DNA from: Acinetobacter populi
GTDB lineage: Bacteria > Pseudomonadota > Gammaproteobacteria > Pseudomonadales > Moraxellaceae
Reading direction: 5' to 3'
DNA: 64,000 nt
Assembly (NCBI RefSeq): GCF_002174125.1
Contig: NZ_NEXX01000003.1
Span: forward strand, 323,749 to 387,748
Within the stretch, counting starts at the first letter, position 1. Each line of letters begins with the position of its first letter. Below, piece after piece: positions 42,696 to 52,096 of the stretch. A program made the translations under genes and the position numbers. The notes under the pieces are model-generated. The model did not search any database and was not told the origin of the DNA. It worked only from the letters and a program-made list of their open reading frames with translations.

Positions 42696-44297
42696 TTAGT
42701 GTGCTGCAAATTGGTTCATGGTGTTTTTGCTGTCATCACCCGCTTTAAGCGCTTGTTCACCAGCAAAGATTTCTTTGTGATCATCACCGATGTCTGAACC
42801 AGCCATTGCTTGGTGTTTCACACATGCGATACCACCACGGATTTCTTTACGTTGAACGCCAGCAACATAAGCCAACATACCTTCATCACCGAAGTAACCT
42901 TTCGCAAGCTCATGTGTAGAAAGAGCAGCTGTATGGTAAGTAGGCAGAGTGATCAAGTGATGGAATACACCTGCTTCACGCGCAGCATCTGCTTGGAAAG
43001 TACGGATCTTGTCATCAGCATCAGCAGCCAATTCAGAATCATCATACTCAGCACTCATTAACTTCGCACGGTCATATGCGGATACGTCTTTACCTTCAGC
43101 AACCCAACGATCATAGGCTTGTTGACGGAAGTTCAATGTCCAGTTGAATGATGGAGAGTTGTTATAAACAAGTTTCGCATCTGGAACTTGTGCCTTGATA
43201 TCATTTACAAAGCTTGCAATACCTTGAACGTCTGGTGTTGGTGTTTCGATCCAGATCATGTCCGCACCGTTTTGTAAGCTAGTTACACAGTCAAGTACAA
43301 CGCGGTCATGCTGTGTGCCTTCACGGAACTGATACAAGCCAGAAGCAAGGCGTGTTGGGCGATGTAATTTACCATCACGTTTGATCAGGATTTCGTCTTC
43401 TTTAGCATCAGCGATGTCAATTTCTTGCGTATCTAAATAGCTGATGTATTGAGAAGCCAAATCACCTTTCTCTTTAGATACAGGGATTTTTTGAGTTAAG
43501 TCTGCACCTTCAGAGTCAGTACGCGCAACGATTACACCGTCATCAACACCAAGCTCAAGGAATGCATAACGTACTGCATTGATTTTTGCAAGGAAGTCTT
43601 CGTGTGGCACAGTTACTTTACCAGCTTGGTGACCACATTGTTTCGCATCAGAAACCTGGTTTTCAATCTGGATTGCAGCAGCACCTGCTTCGATCATTTG
43701 TTTAGTCAACAAATAAGTTGCTTCTTCGTTACCGAAACCAGCATCGATATCGGCAATGATTGGTACAACGTGAGTTTCAAAGTTGTCGATTTGAGATTCG
43801 ATTTCTTTTACTTTTGCAGCATCACCAGCAGCTTCAGCTTTTTGTAATGCACGGAACAAATCATTTAATTCTTTGGCATCAGCTTGACGTAAGAATGTAT
43901 AGATTTCTTCGATCAATTTAGGTACAGCAGTTTTTTCGTGCATAGATTGGTCTGGCAATGGACCGAATTCTGAACGAAGTGCAGCAACCATCCAACCAGA
44001 AAGGTAGATATAACGCTTAGATGTTGTACCAAAATATTTTTTGTTGGCAATCATTTTTTGTTGTGCAATGAAACCGTGCCAGCATCCTAATGATTGAGTA
44101 TATTTGCTGTGGTCTGCATCGTATTCAGCCATGTCTTTACGCATGATAGCAGCGGTATATTTCGCAATGTCCAGACCAGTGTGGAAACGGTTTTGAACAA
44201 TCATACGTGCCGCATCTTCTGGGCGGATCGCATTCCATGTGCCACCTAATTTGTTTTTAACGGAGCGTACGTGCTCTAAAGCTGATTGATAAGTCAT
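42696..44297 (-). CDS. aceA: Isocitrate lyase
   Basis: This enzyme has about 533 residues. The start at 44297 follows GCAGGAATATATC. It cleaves isocitrate to succinate and glyoxylate in the glyoxylate bypass. The catalytic segment is SDAKQCGHQAGKVTVPHEDF, where KQCGH replaces the common KKCGH, as in the long Pseudomonas/Acinetobacter class. Other blocks are PIIADIDAGFGNEEATY, DGVIVARTDSEGA and YNNSPSFNWTLNF. Length is that of the large subfamily. A divergent LysR gene about 450 bases away is a candidate regulator. Confidence 0.95.
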   Translation of the reverse strand: MTYQSALEHVRSVKNKLGGTWNAIRPEDAARMIVQNRFHTGLDIAKYTAAIMRKDMAEYDADHSKYTQSLGCWHGFIAQQKMIANKKYFGTTSKRYIYLSGWMVAALRSEFGPLPDQSMHEKTAVPKLIEEIYTFLRQADAKELNDLFRALQKAEAAGDAAKVKEIESQIDNFETHVVPIIADIDAGFGNEEATYLLTKQMIEAGAAAIQIENQVSDAKQCGHQAGKVTVPHEDFLAKINAVRYAFLELGVDDGVIVARTDSEGADLTQKIPVSKEKGDLASQYISYLDTQEIDIADAKEDEILIKRDGKLHRPTRLASGLYQFREGTQHDRVVLDCVTSLQNGADMIWIETPTPDVQGIASFVNDIKAQVPDAKLVYNNSPSFNWTLNFRQQAYDRWVAEGKDVSAYDRAKLMSAEYDDSELAADADDKIRTFQADAAREAGVFHHLITLPTYHTAALSTHELAKGYFGDEGMLAYVAGVQRKEIRGGIACVKHQAMAGSDIGDDHKEIFAGEQALKAGDDSKNTMNQFAAH

Positions 44298-44753
44298 GAT
44301 ATATTCCTGCATTTTATGTTAGGATCATCGATTAAAAGTTGGTATTTAGCGACTGCAAAACACCCTGCTTTTGTATGAAACACAGCATAGTAGTAGTCAT
44401 TTCATTAATCCAATATTCTACCTTGATTTTCAGTATTTATTTAATAAATGCTATGATCACAACCAAAACATATTTAAATACAAATTAATTAACTATTTGA
44501 TTAAATTTAATTTTATTGAAATATTTTTCTCACTCAAAATTTATTTTTCTCGAAAAAAGAGCCTAAAAAACCTGTTACGACTTATGTCTAATGGTACTTT
44601 ATCTCTGTGAAAAAGTGGTTTTTCACCCTATATTGTGTATTTTCTCGGCTCATTTCCCTCATCAGACATTTTTTTAATTTATATGCATACAATCATTTAG
44701 AAATGTGGCATAATTCACTTAATTTCAGGACGTTATTTTGTGGTATTCTTTAG
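44298..44753. other. Divergent control region of aceA and LysR gene
   Basis: 456 very AT-rich bases. A dyad GTGAAAAA-GTGG-TTTTTCAC (44607-44626) is the clearest element and might bind a regulator. The open frame near 44371-44610 has no ribosome-binding site and is not called. Confidence 0.4.
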
Positions 44754-45755
44754 ATGAATCTTGAGCGGGTCGATCTCAATTTATTAATTTATTTAGACGT
44801 ATTATTACGAGAAAAAAATGTTACGCGTGCCGCCGAGCAACTTGGCGTAACCCAACCGGCGATGAGTAATATATTACGCCGTTTACGAACCCTGTTTAAT
44901 GACCCTTTACTCATTCGCTCTTCTGAAGGTATGACCCCAACCGAACGTGCACTGGAATTACAGCCACGTATCCGTGATGCCCTATCAGATCTATCCATGA
45001 TTCTGGAACCTCGTACCGAGTTTCGTCCCTATACTTCAAACCGTGTCTTTCGCATCATGACGTCTGACTATGCAGAAGCAACATTGGTGCCACGCCTGAT
45101 TAAGGCTTTACGTTCCGAAGCGCCCCATGTTGTTCTTGATTTTCTAACGCCTAGCGATGTCTCCTATCGAGATATGGAGCAAGGAAAAGTTGATCTCGCT
45201 ATCAATCGTTTTAATGAAATTCCACAAAGTTTTCACCAAGTGCTGGTATGGCGCGACAGTTTTAGCTGCTTATTAAATGATAGACACCCTGCTGTATCAC
45301 ATCTCAATTTAAAAACCTATCTGGATGCCCAGCATATCTGGGTGTCCAAAACAGGTATGGGTGTTGGTTTCGGGGTAAATCCGGAAAAACAAGCCGGCTT
45401 AGGCTGGATTGATCAGGCACTGGAACGCATCGGGCAAAAACGCAAAATTTCGGTATTTACCCGGCATTATCAAATGCCTGCGCTATTGGCACAAAATGTC
45501 GATCTGATCGCTACGTTACCGTCACGCATAGCACGATTACAAGCCAATAATTCTCGTTTGGTGATTAAAGATCCACCTTTTTATATTCCAGAATTTGAAT
45601 TAAAAATGGCATGGTGCCCTTTATTACATCATCACCCCGCACATCGCTGGTTACGTCAGTTAATCCTATTTGTTGCACGGCAAATGGTCGAAGAGGAAAA
45701 ACGTGAATTTTTGGCGAATAATAATAGTCCTGTACCGCCTTATTCACACTTCTAA
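44754..45755 (+). CDS. LysR-family regulator, divergent from aceA
   Basis: This 333-residue protein has an N-terminal HTH (LERVDLNLLIYLDVLLREKNVTRAAEQLGVTQPAMSNILRRLR, NodD/LeuO-like) and an effector domain with FRIMTSDYAEATLVPRLIKAL. The C-terminal extension (MVEEEKREFLANNNSPV) is longer than average. Its position opposite aceA suggests control of the glyoxylate bypass or acetate/fatty-acid use, but this is inference. Confidence 0.9.
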   Translation: MNLERVDLNLLIYLDVLLREKNVTRAAEQLGVTQPAMSNILRRLRTLFNDPLLIRSSEGMTPTERALELQPRIRDALSDLSMILEPRTEFRPYTSNRVFRIMTSDYAEATLVPRLIKALRSEAPHVVLDFLTPSDVSYRDMEQGKVDLAINRFNEIPQSFHQVLVWRDSFSCLLNDRHPAVSHLNLKTYLDAQHIWVSKTGMGVGFGVNPEKQAGLGWIDQALERIGQKRKISVFTRHYQMPALLAQNVDLIATLPSRIARLQANNSRLVIKDPPFYIPEFELKMAWCPLLHHHPAHRWLRQLILFVARQMVEEEKREFLANNNSPVPPYSHF

Positions 45756-46004
45756 AAATATATATCTACACACTCTCTTCAAAGATAGGGATCCTGATCA
45801 TCCCTACCTTTGATTTTTTGATATTTTTTATACTTCCAATAAAAATTTCGAGTACAATACTCAGAACAAACCCTAACTTTCAAATCTATTTTAATTTTTT
45901 GTATCATCGATCAGATACAGGTGTGAATCAAAAATTATTTTCAAAAGATCGGATTTTAGAAGATCAGTATCTTAAGATACAAATACTCCATATAGGTGTG
46001 ATTC

Positions 46005-47333
46005 GTGAGCTTATTTCAAAATATCATTGTCATTATTACATTGATAATCGGCGCAGGATTTCTGTCTCTTTCGGAAATTGCCCTTGCGGGTGCGCGAAAA
46101 ATTAAGCTAAAACTATTGTCCGAAGCAGGTGATGAACGGGCAACAAAAGTTCTTAAACTTCAGGAAAACTCTGCGGACTTTTTTGCTGCGTCGCAAATTG
46201 GTTTAAATGCTGTGGCAATTCTTGGCGGGATACTGGGTGAAGCAGCATTTCGCCCTTATCTGATGGGTTTTGTGGAACGCTTTTATAGCGGTCCATGGGC
46301 CCAAACCATTGGTTTTATGCTTTCTTTTACCTTTGTCACATCTCTTTTTATCCTATTTGCCGATCTGATGCCCAAACGTCTGGCAATGATTGCGCCAGAA
46401 AAAATCTCGATTGCTGTCATTAACCCCATCAGTATTTTTATCAAAATCTGTAAGCCACTGGCTTGGGTGATTAATGCGATTGCCAACCTGATCTTTCGTT
46501 TGCTTAAAATCAATACCACGCGTGATGACAATATTACCTTTGATGATATTTCTGCAATTGTTGATGCTGGCGCACAGGCTGGTGTACTCCAGCAACAGGA
46601 ACATCATTTCATTGAAAATGTGTTTGAGCTTGAGGAACGTACAGTTCCATCAAGTATGACCACGCGTGAAAATGTGGTGTATTTTACCTTAAAAGAATCA
46701 GAACACAGTATTCGTCAGAAAATCGCAGAATATCCCTACTCCAAATTTTTGGTGTGTAATGAACAAATCGATCAAGTCATCGGTTATGTCGACACCAAGG
46801 ATATTCTGGTTAAAATCATGAATAATCAATCCTTTATTCAACTGAATGAATCTATCATACGCAATGTTTTGATTATCCCTGATTCTTTGACATTATCTGA
46901 GCTACTGGATCGCTTTCGTGCCACCAAAGAAAAACTGGCTGTCGTCATCAATGAATATGCGCTTGTTGTGGGGGTAATCACCCTGTCAGATATCATGATT
47001 ACCGTGATGGGTGACTGGGTTACCCCAATAGATGAAGACTTACAGATTATCAAACGTGACGAAAATTCCTGGCTCATCGATGGTTCAACACCAATTGAAG
47101 ATGTCAAACATGCGCTGGATATTGAGGAATTCCCGGAATGGGAAAACTATGAAACCATTGCAGGTTTTATCATGTATCGCTTACGCAAGATTCCGCGTCC
47201 TGCCGACTATGTCGAACATGAAGGTTTTAAATTCGAAGTCGTCGACATTGACCATTATAAAATTGACCAGCTATTGGTCACTCGTCTGACAGAACAATTA
47301 CCGGCTAATTCAGCGGAAGAACAGGATCGGTAA
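46005..47333 (+). CDS. CNNM/CorC-type hemolysin-family membrane protein
   Basis: This 442-residue protein has a GTG start with AGGTG 7 bases upstream. An N-terminal DUF21 (CNNM) membrane domain (SLFQNIIVIITLIIGAGFLSLSEIALAGARK, with three to four helices to about residue 165) is followed by two CBS domains (VFELEERTVPSSMTTREN, VVINEYALVVGVITLSDIM) and a C-terminal CorC/HlyC domain (WLIDGSTPIEDVKHAL, YETIAGFIMYRL). Such proteins are linked to magnesium or cobalt extrusion, and the 'hemolysin' name is historical. Confidence 0.92.
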   Translation: MSLFQNIIVIITLIIGAGFLSLSEIALAGARKIKLKLLSEAGDERATKVLKLQENSADFFAASQIGLNAVAILGGILGEAAFRPYLMGFVERFYSGPWAQTIGFMLSFTFVTSLFILFADLMPKRLAMIAPEKISIAVINPISIFIKICKPLAWVINAIANLIFRLLKINTTRDDNITFDDISAIVDAGAQAGVLQQQEHHFIENVFELEERTVPSSMTTRENVVYFTLKESEHSIRQKIAEYPYSKFLVCNEQIDQVIGYVDTKDILVKIMNNQSFIQLNESIIRNVLIIPDSLTLSELLDRFRATKEKLAVVINEYALVVGVITLSDIMITVMGDWVTPIDEDLQIIKRDENSWLIDGSTPIEDVKHALDIEEFPEWENYETIAGFIMYRLRKIPRPADYVEHEGFKFEVVDIDHYKIDQLLVTRLTEQLPANSAEEQDR

Positions 47334-47337
47334 AGTG

Positions 47338-48357
47338 TTACTGGAGATTGTCGATCTGGCTATCAAGTAAGCTTTTCTCAATCGCCAACCAGTCCTGTTC
47401 AACCTGACTAATAATTTCCAGACGATTATCCAGTCCGGCATGTGCCGCAAAATCAATCTGAAAATTTGCCGGAATGGCATTAATATCAATCCAGCCTTGG
47501 CTGGTATTGAGTTTGCCTTTGATTCGTTCGCAGTGTTTGAGTTGCTGTAGACTTGATAACAGTTGATCTGCATCAAATTGCCACGATTTAGGTAAATGCC
47601 AGCCGGCAACAATATAGGCTTGTTGTCCGAAAACCTGTTTTTTAGAAACATAGTGATACGGCAGTGTTTTAGGCTCGGCCATTTCTGTCTGGCTTAAATT
47701 CTGATGTTGCTGGATTAACAAAGATTGTTTTTTCATCTGCACAGCAGTATGCAATTGATCTAGTTGTGTCAATGCAATTTGGCCATGATCAATCAAAAAC
47801 CACTGCTTATCCACCTCAGCATATGCTTGTTTTAAAAATGCCAGTTGCTGTTCATCCTGCGCCGACATTTGCTGATGATAGGACACCAATACAATATCCG
47901 CCACATCAATTTGCTGTAAGAAAATCTCATGCTGCTGCCAGAGCTGCTCATGCAATCTATGTCCATCAACTACTGTGACCACCTGACGTAATGACAAACT
48001 GGTCTGCCAGTGTACCTGACTTAGTTGATCTACCAGTTCTTTAGGATGTCCCAAACCTGTAGGTTCGATAAACAATCGTGTCGGTTTAAATTCCGAAAGC
48101 AGTCGAGCCAGTGCGATTTGCATGGGTAATTGTGAGGTACAGCATAAACAACCGCCTAATACTTCTTTAACTGCCACACCATTTTGCTCGGCAATCCAGG
48201 TCTGATCGATGCCAATTTCACCAAACTCATTCATTAGTACTGCCCACGTTTCATCTGCGGGTTTCTGACTTAATAGATGTTTTAATACCGTAGTTTTACC
48301 AGCACCTAAAAAACCGGTAATAATATGTGTAGGCACCGCTTGAATTTTAAATTGCAT
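47338..48357 (-). CDS. COG0523 (CobW/ZNG1-like) GTP-dependent metallochaperone
   Basis: This 339-residue protein has Walker A GFLGAGKT (15-22), the metal-binding motif CLCC (C70, C72, C73) in LGGCLCCTSQLP, then FIEPTGLGHP, and a C-terminal CobW_C domain from about residue 225. Family members deliver zinc or other metals using GTP. There is no Zur box evident. It follows the macro-domain gene on the same strand by 11 bases, so both are probably co-transcribed. The stop lies 4 bases from the convergent CorC-like gene. Confidence 0.9.
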   Translation of the reverse strand: MQFKIQAVPTHIITGFLGAGKTTVLKHLLSQKPADETWAVLMNEFGEIGIDQTWIAEQNGVAVKEVLGGCLCCTSQLPMQIALARLLSEFKPTRLFIEPTGLGHPKELVDQLSQVHWQTSLSLRQVVTVVDGHRLHEQLWQQHEIFLQQIDVADIVLVSYHQQMSAQDEQQLAFLKQAYAEVDKQWFLIDHGQIALTQLDQLHTAVQMKKQSLLIQQHQNLSQTEMAEPKTLPYHYVSKKQVFGQQAYIVAGWHLPKSWQFDADQLLSSLQQLKHCERIKGKLNTSQGWIDINAIPANFQIDFAAHAGLDNRLEIISQVEQDWLAIEKSLLDSQIDNLQ

Positions 48358-48368
48358 TACTTCTGGTC

Positions 48369-48899
48369 TTATAAATCTGAAAAATAAGTCATGATGTCTT
48401 GGTAAATCAAATAATTTTCCTGATCATAACAGACAAAAATGATCTGCTGAATACATGTTAAATGATGCAATTGTTTCTTTACCGCAGTAAGTGCAATTTT
48501 TGCTGCCTCTTTTTTGGGAAAATGATAGACACCGGTACTAATATTTGGAAAAGCAATACTGGTACATTTTAATTTTTCTGCAAGCTCAAGGCTGCTCACA
48601 TAACATTCTGCCAGAAGCTTTTCTTCTTCATTGTTGCCACCCTGCCAGATTGGCCCAACAGTATGAATCACATATTGTGCTGGTAACTTCCCTGCACCTG
48701 TTGCAACTGCATGTCCGGTACGACAGCCACCCTGCTTTTCCCTGATCATTTTACATTCATCGAGGATTTCTACCCCGCCAACACGGTGAATGGCACCATC
48801 CACACCACCGCCGCCCAATAATGAAGAATTGGCAGCATTGACTATGGCATCAGCTTTGATTGTGGTGATATCAGCCTGAATGATTTCAATGTTTGGCAT
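48369..48899 (-). CDS. Macro-domain ADP-ribose hydrolase (YmdB-like)
   Basis: This 176-residue single macro domain starts [35 protein letters not shown], the hallmark binding loop, and continues with [22 protein letters not shown] and [12 protein letters not shown]. The MacroD/YmdB class removes O-acetyl or protein-linked ADP-ribose. It is the first gene of the pair with the COG0523 GTPase. Confidence 0.93.
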   Translation of the reverse strand: MPNIEIIQADITTIKADAIVNAANSSLLGGGGVDGAIHRVGGVEILDECKMIREKQGGCRTGHAVATGAGKLPAQYVIHTVGPIWQGGNNEEEKLLAECYVSSLELAEKLKCTSIAFPNISTGVYHFPKKEAAKIALTAVKKQLHHLTCIQQIIFVCYDQENYLIYQDIMTYFSDL

Positions 48900-48938
48900 A
48901 AAACGCTTATCCTAAATCTGGTAATTTTTCTTTCTGTA

Positions 48939-49130
48939 TTATTTATTCTCTTTATGGTTCATCAAAGCACCCCAGCCTGCAATTAAACCACCTAGACCTA
49001 ATCCCAAAAACAAATAACCCAGAATAGACGATGCGTCATGATAAAGTGCGTAACCACCTACAAGAATAAATACCAATAAAATCAATACCAACAGTATCAC
49101 GATCCATGGACGTGTTTTTTCTGTACTCAT
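48939..49130 (-). CDS. Small two-TM membrane protein, 63 aa
   Basis: Starts at the ATG (49130) after AATTGGTG. Two hydrophobic helices (WIVILLVLILLVFILVGGYAL and ILGYLFLGLGLGGLIAGWGAL) are linked by YHDASS, with a basic tail MNHKENK. No family recognised. It is divergent from sodA, and the Fur-like box between them could affect both. Confidence 0.65.
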   Translation of the reverse strand: MSTEKTRPWIVILLVLILLVFILVGGYALYHDASSILGYLFLGLGLGGLIAGWGALMNHKENK

Positions 49131-49235
49131 CACCAATTACTCTGACTTGTTTATCACTAGTGTCACATAAATCCATGATGAGATAAAGTCTTAAACAATT
49201 ATCACATGTAAATGATTGAAATTTACTTTTGTATA

Positions 49236-49250
49236 TGATAATTATTAGCA
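49236..49250. promoter_or_regulatory. Fur-box-like operator upstream of sodA
   Basis: TGATAATTATTAGCA matches the 7-1-7 Fur consensus TGATAAT-N-ATTATCA at 13 of 14 defined positions. It lies 34 bases before the sodA start, consistent with iron repression of the manganese enzyme as in E. coli. Confidence 0.65.
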
Positions 49251-49283
49251 TATGTAAACAACTTTATCATTCCAAGGTAGACT

Positions 49284-49904
49284 ATGACATATCAACTTCC
49301 CCCACTTCCATATGCTTACGATGCATTAGAACCGCATATCGATAGTAAAACCATGGAAATCCACCATACCAAACACCACCAAACCTATATTAATAATATC
49401 AATGCGGCCATCGAAGGCACCGAATGGGAAAAATTGCCTATTGAAGAACTGGTTGCCCGTGTTAATGATGTCCCCGCAGATATTAAAAATACAGTGATCA
49501 ACAATGGTGGCGGACATGCCAATCACAGCCTGTTCTGGACAGTAATGGCACCAAATGCTGGTGGCAATCCTACCGGAAAAGTTGCCGGAGAAATTGACAA
49601 GTATTTTGATAACTTTGAAGCGTTTAAACAAAAATTTATTCAGGCAGCCCTGACTCGGTTTGGTTCAGGATGGGCATGGTTATCCGTGACTCCGGAAAAG
49701 AAATTGGTTGTGGAAAGTTCTGCCAATCAAGATAGCCCATTAATACAGAAAAACACCCCTATTTTAGGTTTGGATGTATGGGAACATGCGTATTACCTAA
49801 AATATCAAAACCGTCGTCCGGAATATATTGCTGCATTTTTTAATGTGATCAATTGGGACGAAGTAAACCGCCGCTATCAAGAAGCGCTGGATCAAGTGAA
49901 TTAA
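49284..49904 (+). CDS. sodA: Manganese superoxide dismutase
   Basis: This 206-residue cytoplasmic enzyme dismutates superoxide. It contains [21 protein letters not shown], the Mn-type ANQDSPL segment whose glutamine (Q in NQD) marks MnSOD, and the metal-ligand signature [15 protein letters not shown]. The ribosome-binding site is CAAGGTAGACT. The upstream Fur-like box fits the MnSOD assignment. Confidence 0.93.
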   Translation: MTYQLPPLPYAYDALEPHIDSKTMEIHHTKHHQTYINNINAAIEGTEWEKLPIEELVARVNDVPADIKNTVINNGGGHANHSLFWTVMAPNAGGNPTGKVAGEIDKYFDNFEAFKQKFIQAALTRFGSGWAWLSVTPEKKLVVESSANQDSPLIQKNTPILGLDVWEHAYYLKYQNRRPEYIAAFFNVINWDEVNRRYQEALDQVN

Positions 49905-49955
49905 TCGAATGGATAAACATTAGTGAATAAGGATTCTAATTAAATGGAGAATATG

Positions 49956-50081
49956 ATGATTACGATGCAACAATTACAACGCTATAAACAGCAACTACAA
50001 AAATACCGCTATATTCTGGGTGCTTTTGTACTGGCTATGGGCAGTTATTGTTTAGTGTCTGCACAACATCTTATTTTCTAA
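49956..50081 (+). CDS. 41-aa single-TM membrane protein downstream of sodA
   Basis: A short frame with GGAG 6 bases before the chosen ATG. Upstream in-frame ATGs exist at 49944 and 49953. It starts MITMQQLQRYKQQLQKYRYI, a basic amphipathic helix, then has one membrane helix (LGAFVLAMGSYCLVSA) and ends QHLIF. It is 51 bases after sodA and may be its last cistron. Not recognised. Confidence 0.6.
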   Translation: MITMQQLQRYKQQLQKYRYILGAFVLAMGSYCLVSAQHLIF

Positions 50082-50089
50082 AGATACGC

Positions 50090-50154
50090 CCTGTTGTACT
50101 GCGATCCTAAACATTGATTTGTATTCAAATCAGGTTTGATCAAAGTACAACAGG
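50090..50154. repeat. Nested inverted repeat (extended hairpin)
   Basis: The outer arms CCTGTTGTACT (50090-50100) and AGTACAACAGG (50144-50154) are perfectly complementary. Inside, GATC pairs with GATC, and TGATTTG-TATT-CAAATCA forms an apical hairpin. No U-run follows, so this is not an ordinary terminator. Confidence 0.6.
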
Positions 50155-50210
50155 TTAATTGTGCCTGACAATTGATGAATTGATCACCAATTTTTATCAT
50201 TGGATACTAA

Positions 50211-50459
50211 TTATTGCTGCATCAACTGTTTTGCCTTGATAAGCAATTCTTCCTTACTTTCGATATGTGCAGGATCGGGAATAATACAATCAATCGGACA
50301 AACCTGAATACAAGTCGGTTGATCATAATAACCAACACATTCGGTACATAAATCCACATCAATTTGATAAACTTTTTTGCCTTCAGAAATCGCCTGATTC
50401 GGACATTCTGGTTCACACATGTCGCAATTGATACATTTTGAAGTGATCAGCAAAGCCAT
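50211..50459 (-). CDS. yfhL: YfhL-type 2[4Fe-4S] ferredoxin
   Basis: This 82-residue ferredoxin starts at 50459 (MALLITSKCINCDMCEPECP). Two cluster motifs are visible: CINCDMCEPEC with a partner cysteine, and the atypical CTECVGYYDQPTCIQVCP insertion that defines the YfhL/allochromatium-type ferredoxins. Its start overlaps the trhP stop region by a few bases (translational coupling). It is a possible electron donor for the tRNA hydroxylase TrhP encoded just upstream. Confidence 0.92.
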   Translation of the reverse strand: MALLITSKCINCDMCEPECPNQAISEGKKVYQIDVDLCTECVGYYDQPTCIQVCPIDCIIPDPAHIESKEELLIKAKQLMQQ

Positions 50460-50463
50460 AGCA

Positions 50464-51798
50464 TTATCCACATGCCTGTACAGCAATACGATCCAGATTG
50501 GAAACTTCCGGCAAAAACCGCATCAATAAGGCATATTCAATGGCAATACTTTGCTCAACCGGAATTTTGACAATATGTCCATCACCTTTTGCATCGGAAA
50601 TTGGCCGATGATTTTTATCCAGCATTTCTTCTAACACAAATATATGATTGCCTTGTGGTGTCATCAATTCCAGTCGATCTCCCAATAAAAACTTATTTTT
50701 TACTGCAACACGGACATAATCACCGTCACGATCCAGAATTTCACCGACAAATTGCTGATGAAAACTGCGAGATGACCCTGTTTCATAATTCTGATATTCC
50801 TGATGTACATGTCGACGCAAGAAACCTTCGGTATAGCCACGATGTGCCAAACCTTCCAGTGTGGTCATCAATGTTTGATCAAAGGGTTTTCCAGCGACAG
50901 CATCATCAATGGCTTTACGATAGACCTGTGCTGTGCGAGCGCAATAAAAATAGGATTTGGTTCTTCCTTCGATTTTAAGCGACTCCACGCCAATGTTAAG
51001 CAAGTGCTCAACATGCTGCACAGCACGAAGATCTTTTGAATTCATGATATATGCACCATGTTCATCTTCATCCATTTCCATCAATTCCGGTTTATCACCT
51101 TGTTGTAGTAATACCGGTTCAATTTTTTGTGCAGAAGATTTTTGTATGGAGGGTTTCAATACCACTTCACCGGTTTCATTTTCCTGTGCCGGATGAACCT
51201 GATAATCCCAACGACAAGCATTGGTACAAGCCCCCTGATTGGCATCACGCTTATTCATATAACCGGACAATAAACAACGACCGGAATATGCCATGCACAA
51301 AGCACCGTGCACAAAAACCTCAAGTTCGATATCCGGAACGTGAGTATGTATTTCGGCTATTTCCTCAATCGACAATTCCCGAGAAAGAATCACTCGGCTA
51401 ATGCCATAATTTTTCCAGAATTTTACCGTTGCCCAGTTCACTGCATTGGCCTGTACCGATAAATGAATCGGCATATCGGGAAAATTCTCTCGAACCATCA
51501 TGATAATACCGGGATCAGACATAATCAGTGCATCTGGCTGCATGGCAACCACGGGTTCAAGGTCGCGAATAAAAGTTTTTAATTTGGCATTATGCGGCTG
51601 AATATTTACTACCACATAGAATTTTTTCCCCAGCGCATGCGCTTCATCAATGCCAATTTTTAAATTGTCATGATCAAACTCATTATTACGTACACGCAAA
51701 CTATAGCGTGGTTGCCCGGCATACACCGCATCTGCACCATAGGCAAAAGCATAACGCATATTTTTTAAAGAACCCGCAGGAGAAAGTAACTCAGCCAT
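50464..51798 (-). CDS. trhP: U32 family tRNA hydroxylase TrhP (YegQ)
   Basis: This 444-residue U32 protein starts AELLSPAGSLKNMRYAFAYGADAVYAGQPRYSLR. The U32 signature ELEVFVHGALCMAYSGRCLLSGYMNKRDANQGACTNACRW, positions about 165-208, carries the cysteines that bind an Fe-S cluster. TrhP hydroxylates U34 of tRNAs (ho5U), the precursor of cmo5U/mo5U. The length matches YegQ, not the longer RlhA. No Shine-Dalgarno precedes the ATG. Instead a 13-bp hairpin abuts it. Confidence 0.9.
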   Translation of the reverse strand: MAELLSPAGSLKNMRYAFAYGADAVYAGQPRYSLRVRNNEFDHDNLKIGIDEAHALGKKFYVVVNIQPHNAKLKTFIRDLEPVVAMQPDALIMSDPGIIMMVRENFPDMPIHLSVQANAVNWATVKFWKNYGISRVILSRELSIEEIAEIHTHVPDIELEVFVHGALCMAYSGRCLLSGYMNKRDANQGACTNACRWDYQVHPAQENETGEVVLKPSIQKSSAQKIEPVLLQQGDKPELMEMDEDEHGAYIMNSKDLRAVQHVEHLLNIGVESLKIEGRTKSYFYCARTAQVYRKAIDDAVAGKPFDQTLMTTLEGLAHRGYTEGFLRRHVHQEYQNYETGSSRSFHQQFVGEILDRDGDYVRVAVKNKFLLGDRLELMTPQGNHIFVLEEMLDKNHRPISDAKGDGHIVKIPVEQSIAIEYALLMRFLPEVSNLDRIAVQACG

Positions 51799-51800
51799 TT

Positions 51801-51833
51801 AAATAAAACCATAAATAGAATATGGTTTTATTT
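51801..51833 (-). promoter_or_regulatory. Hairpin abutting the trhP start codon
   Basis: AAATAAAACCATA (51801-51813) and TATGGTTTTATTT (51821-51833) form a perfect 13-bp stem with a 7-base loop, ending 2 bases before the ATG at 51798, where a ribosome-binding site would normally lie. Confidence 0.6.
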
Positions 51834-52096
51834 TACCTTATATTGTGAGATGAATTCAGTATTAGGCGAAAAAAACCATATAAAAATTATGGATAAATCG
51901 AATACAGCCTATTGATACTTTGTAAATAGATTTATTAATCTCGAAATTTAAGCAAGAATGCAGTCATATCATGCCTTCAGCTCTGCTTTTACATTGTTTT
52001 TATAACCGTTATCAATAAAAGAGATTGGTACTTTATGTTTTTTTTCCTTAGAATAAGCAAAATTTTCACCAAACTGAATATTGGATAGCTGTCGCC
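51834..52096. other. Divergent intergenic region trhP/fdxA
   Basis: AT-rich and should contain both promoters. No gene or recognised element otherwise. Confidence 0.3.

Noticed and set aside
44371..44610. 79-codon frame between aceA and the LysR gene
   Set aside because: AT-driven open frame with no ribosome-binding site, in a divergent promoter region.
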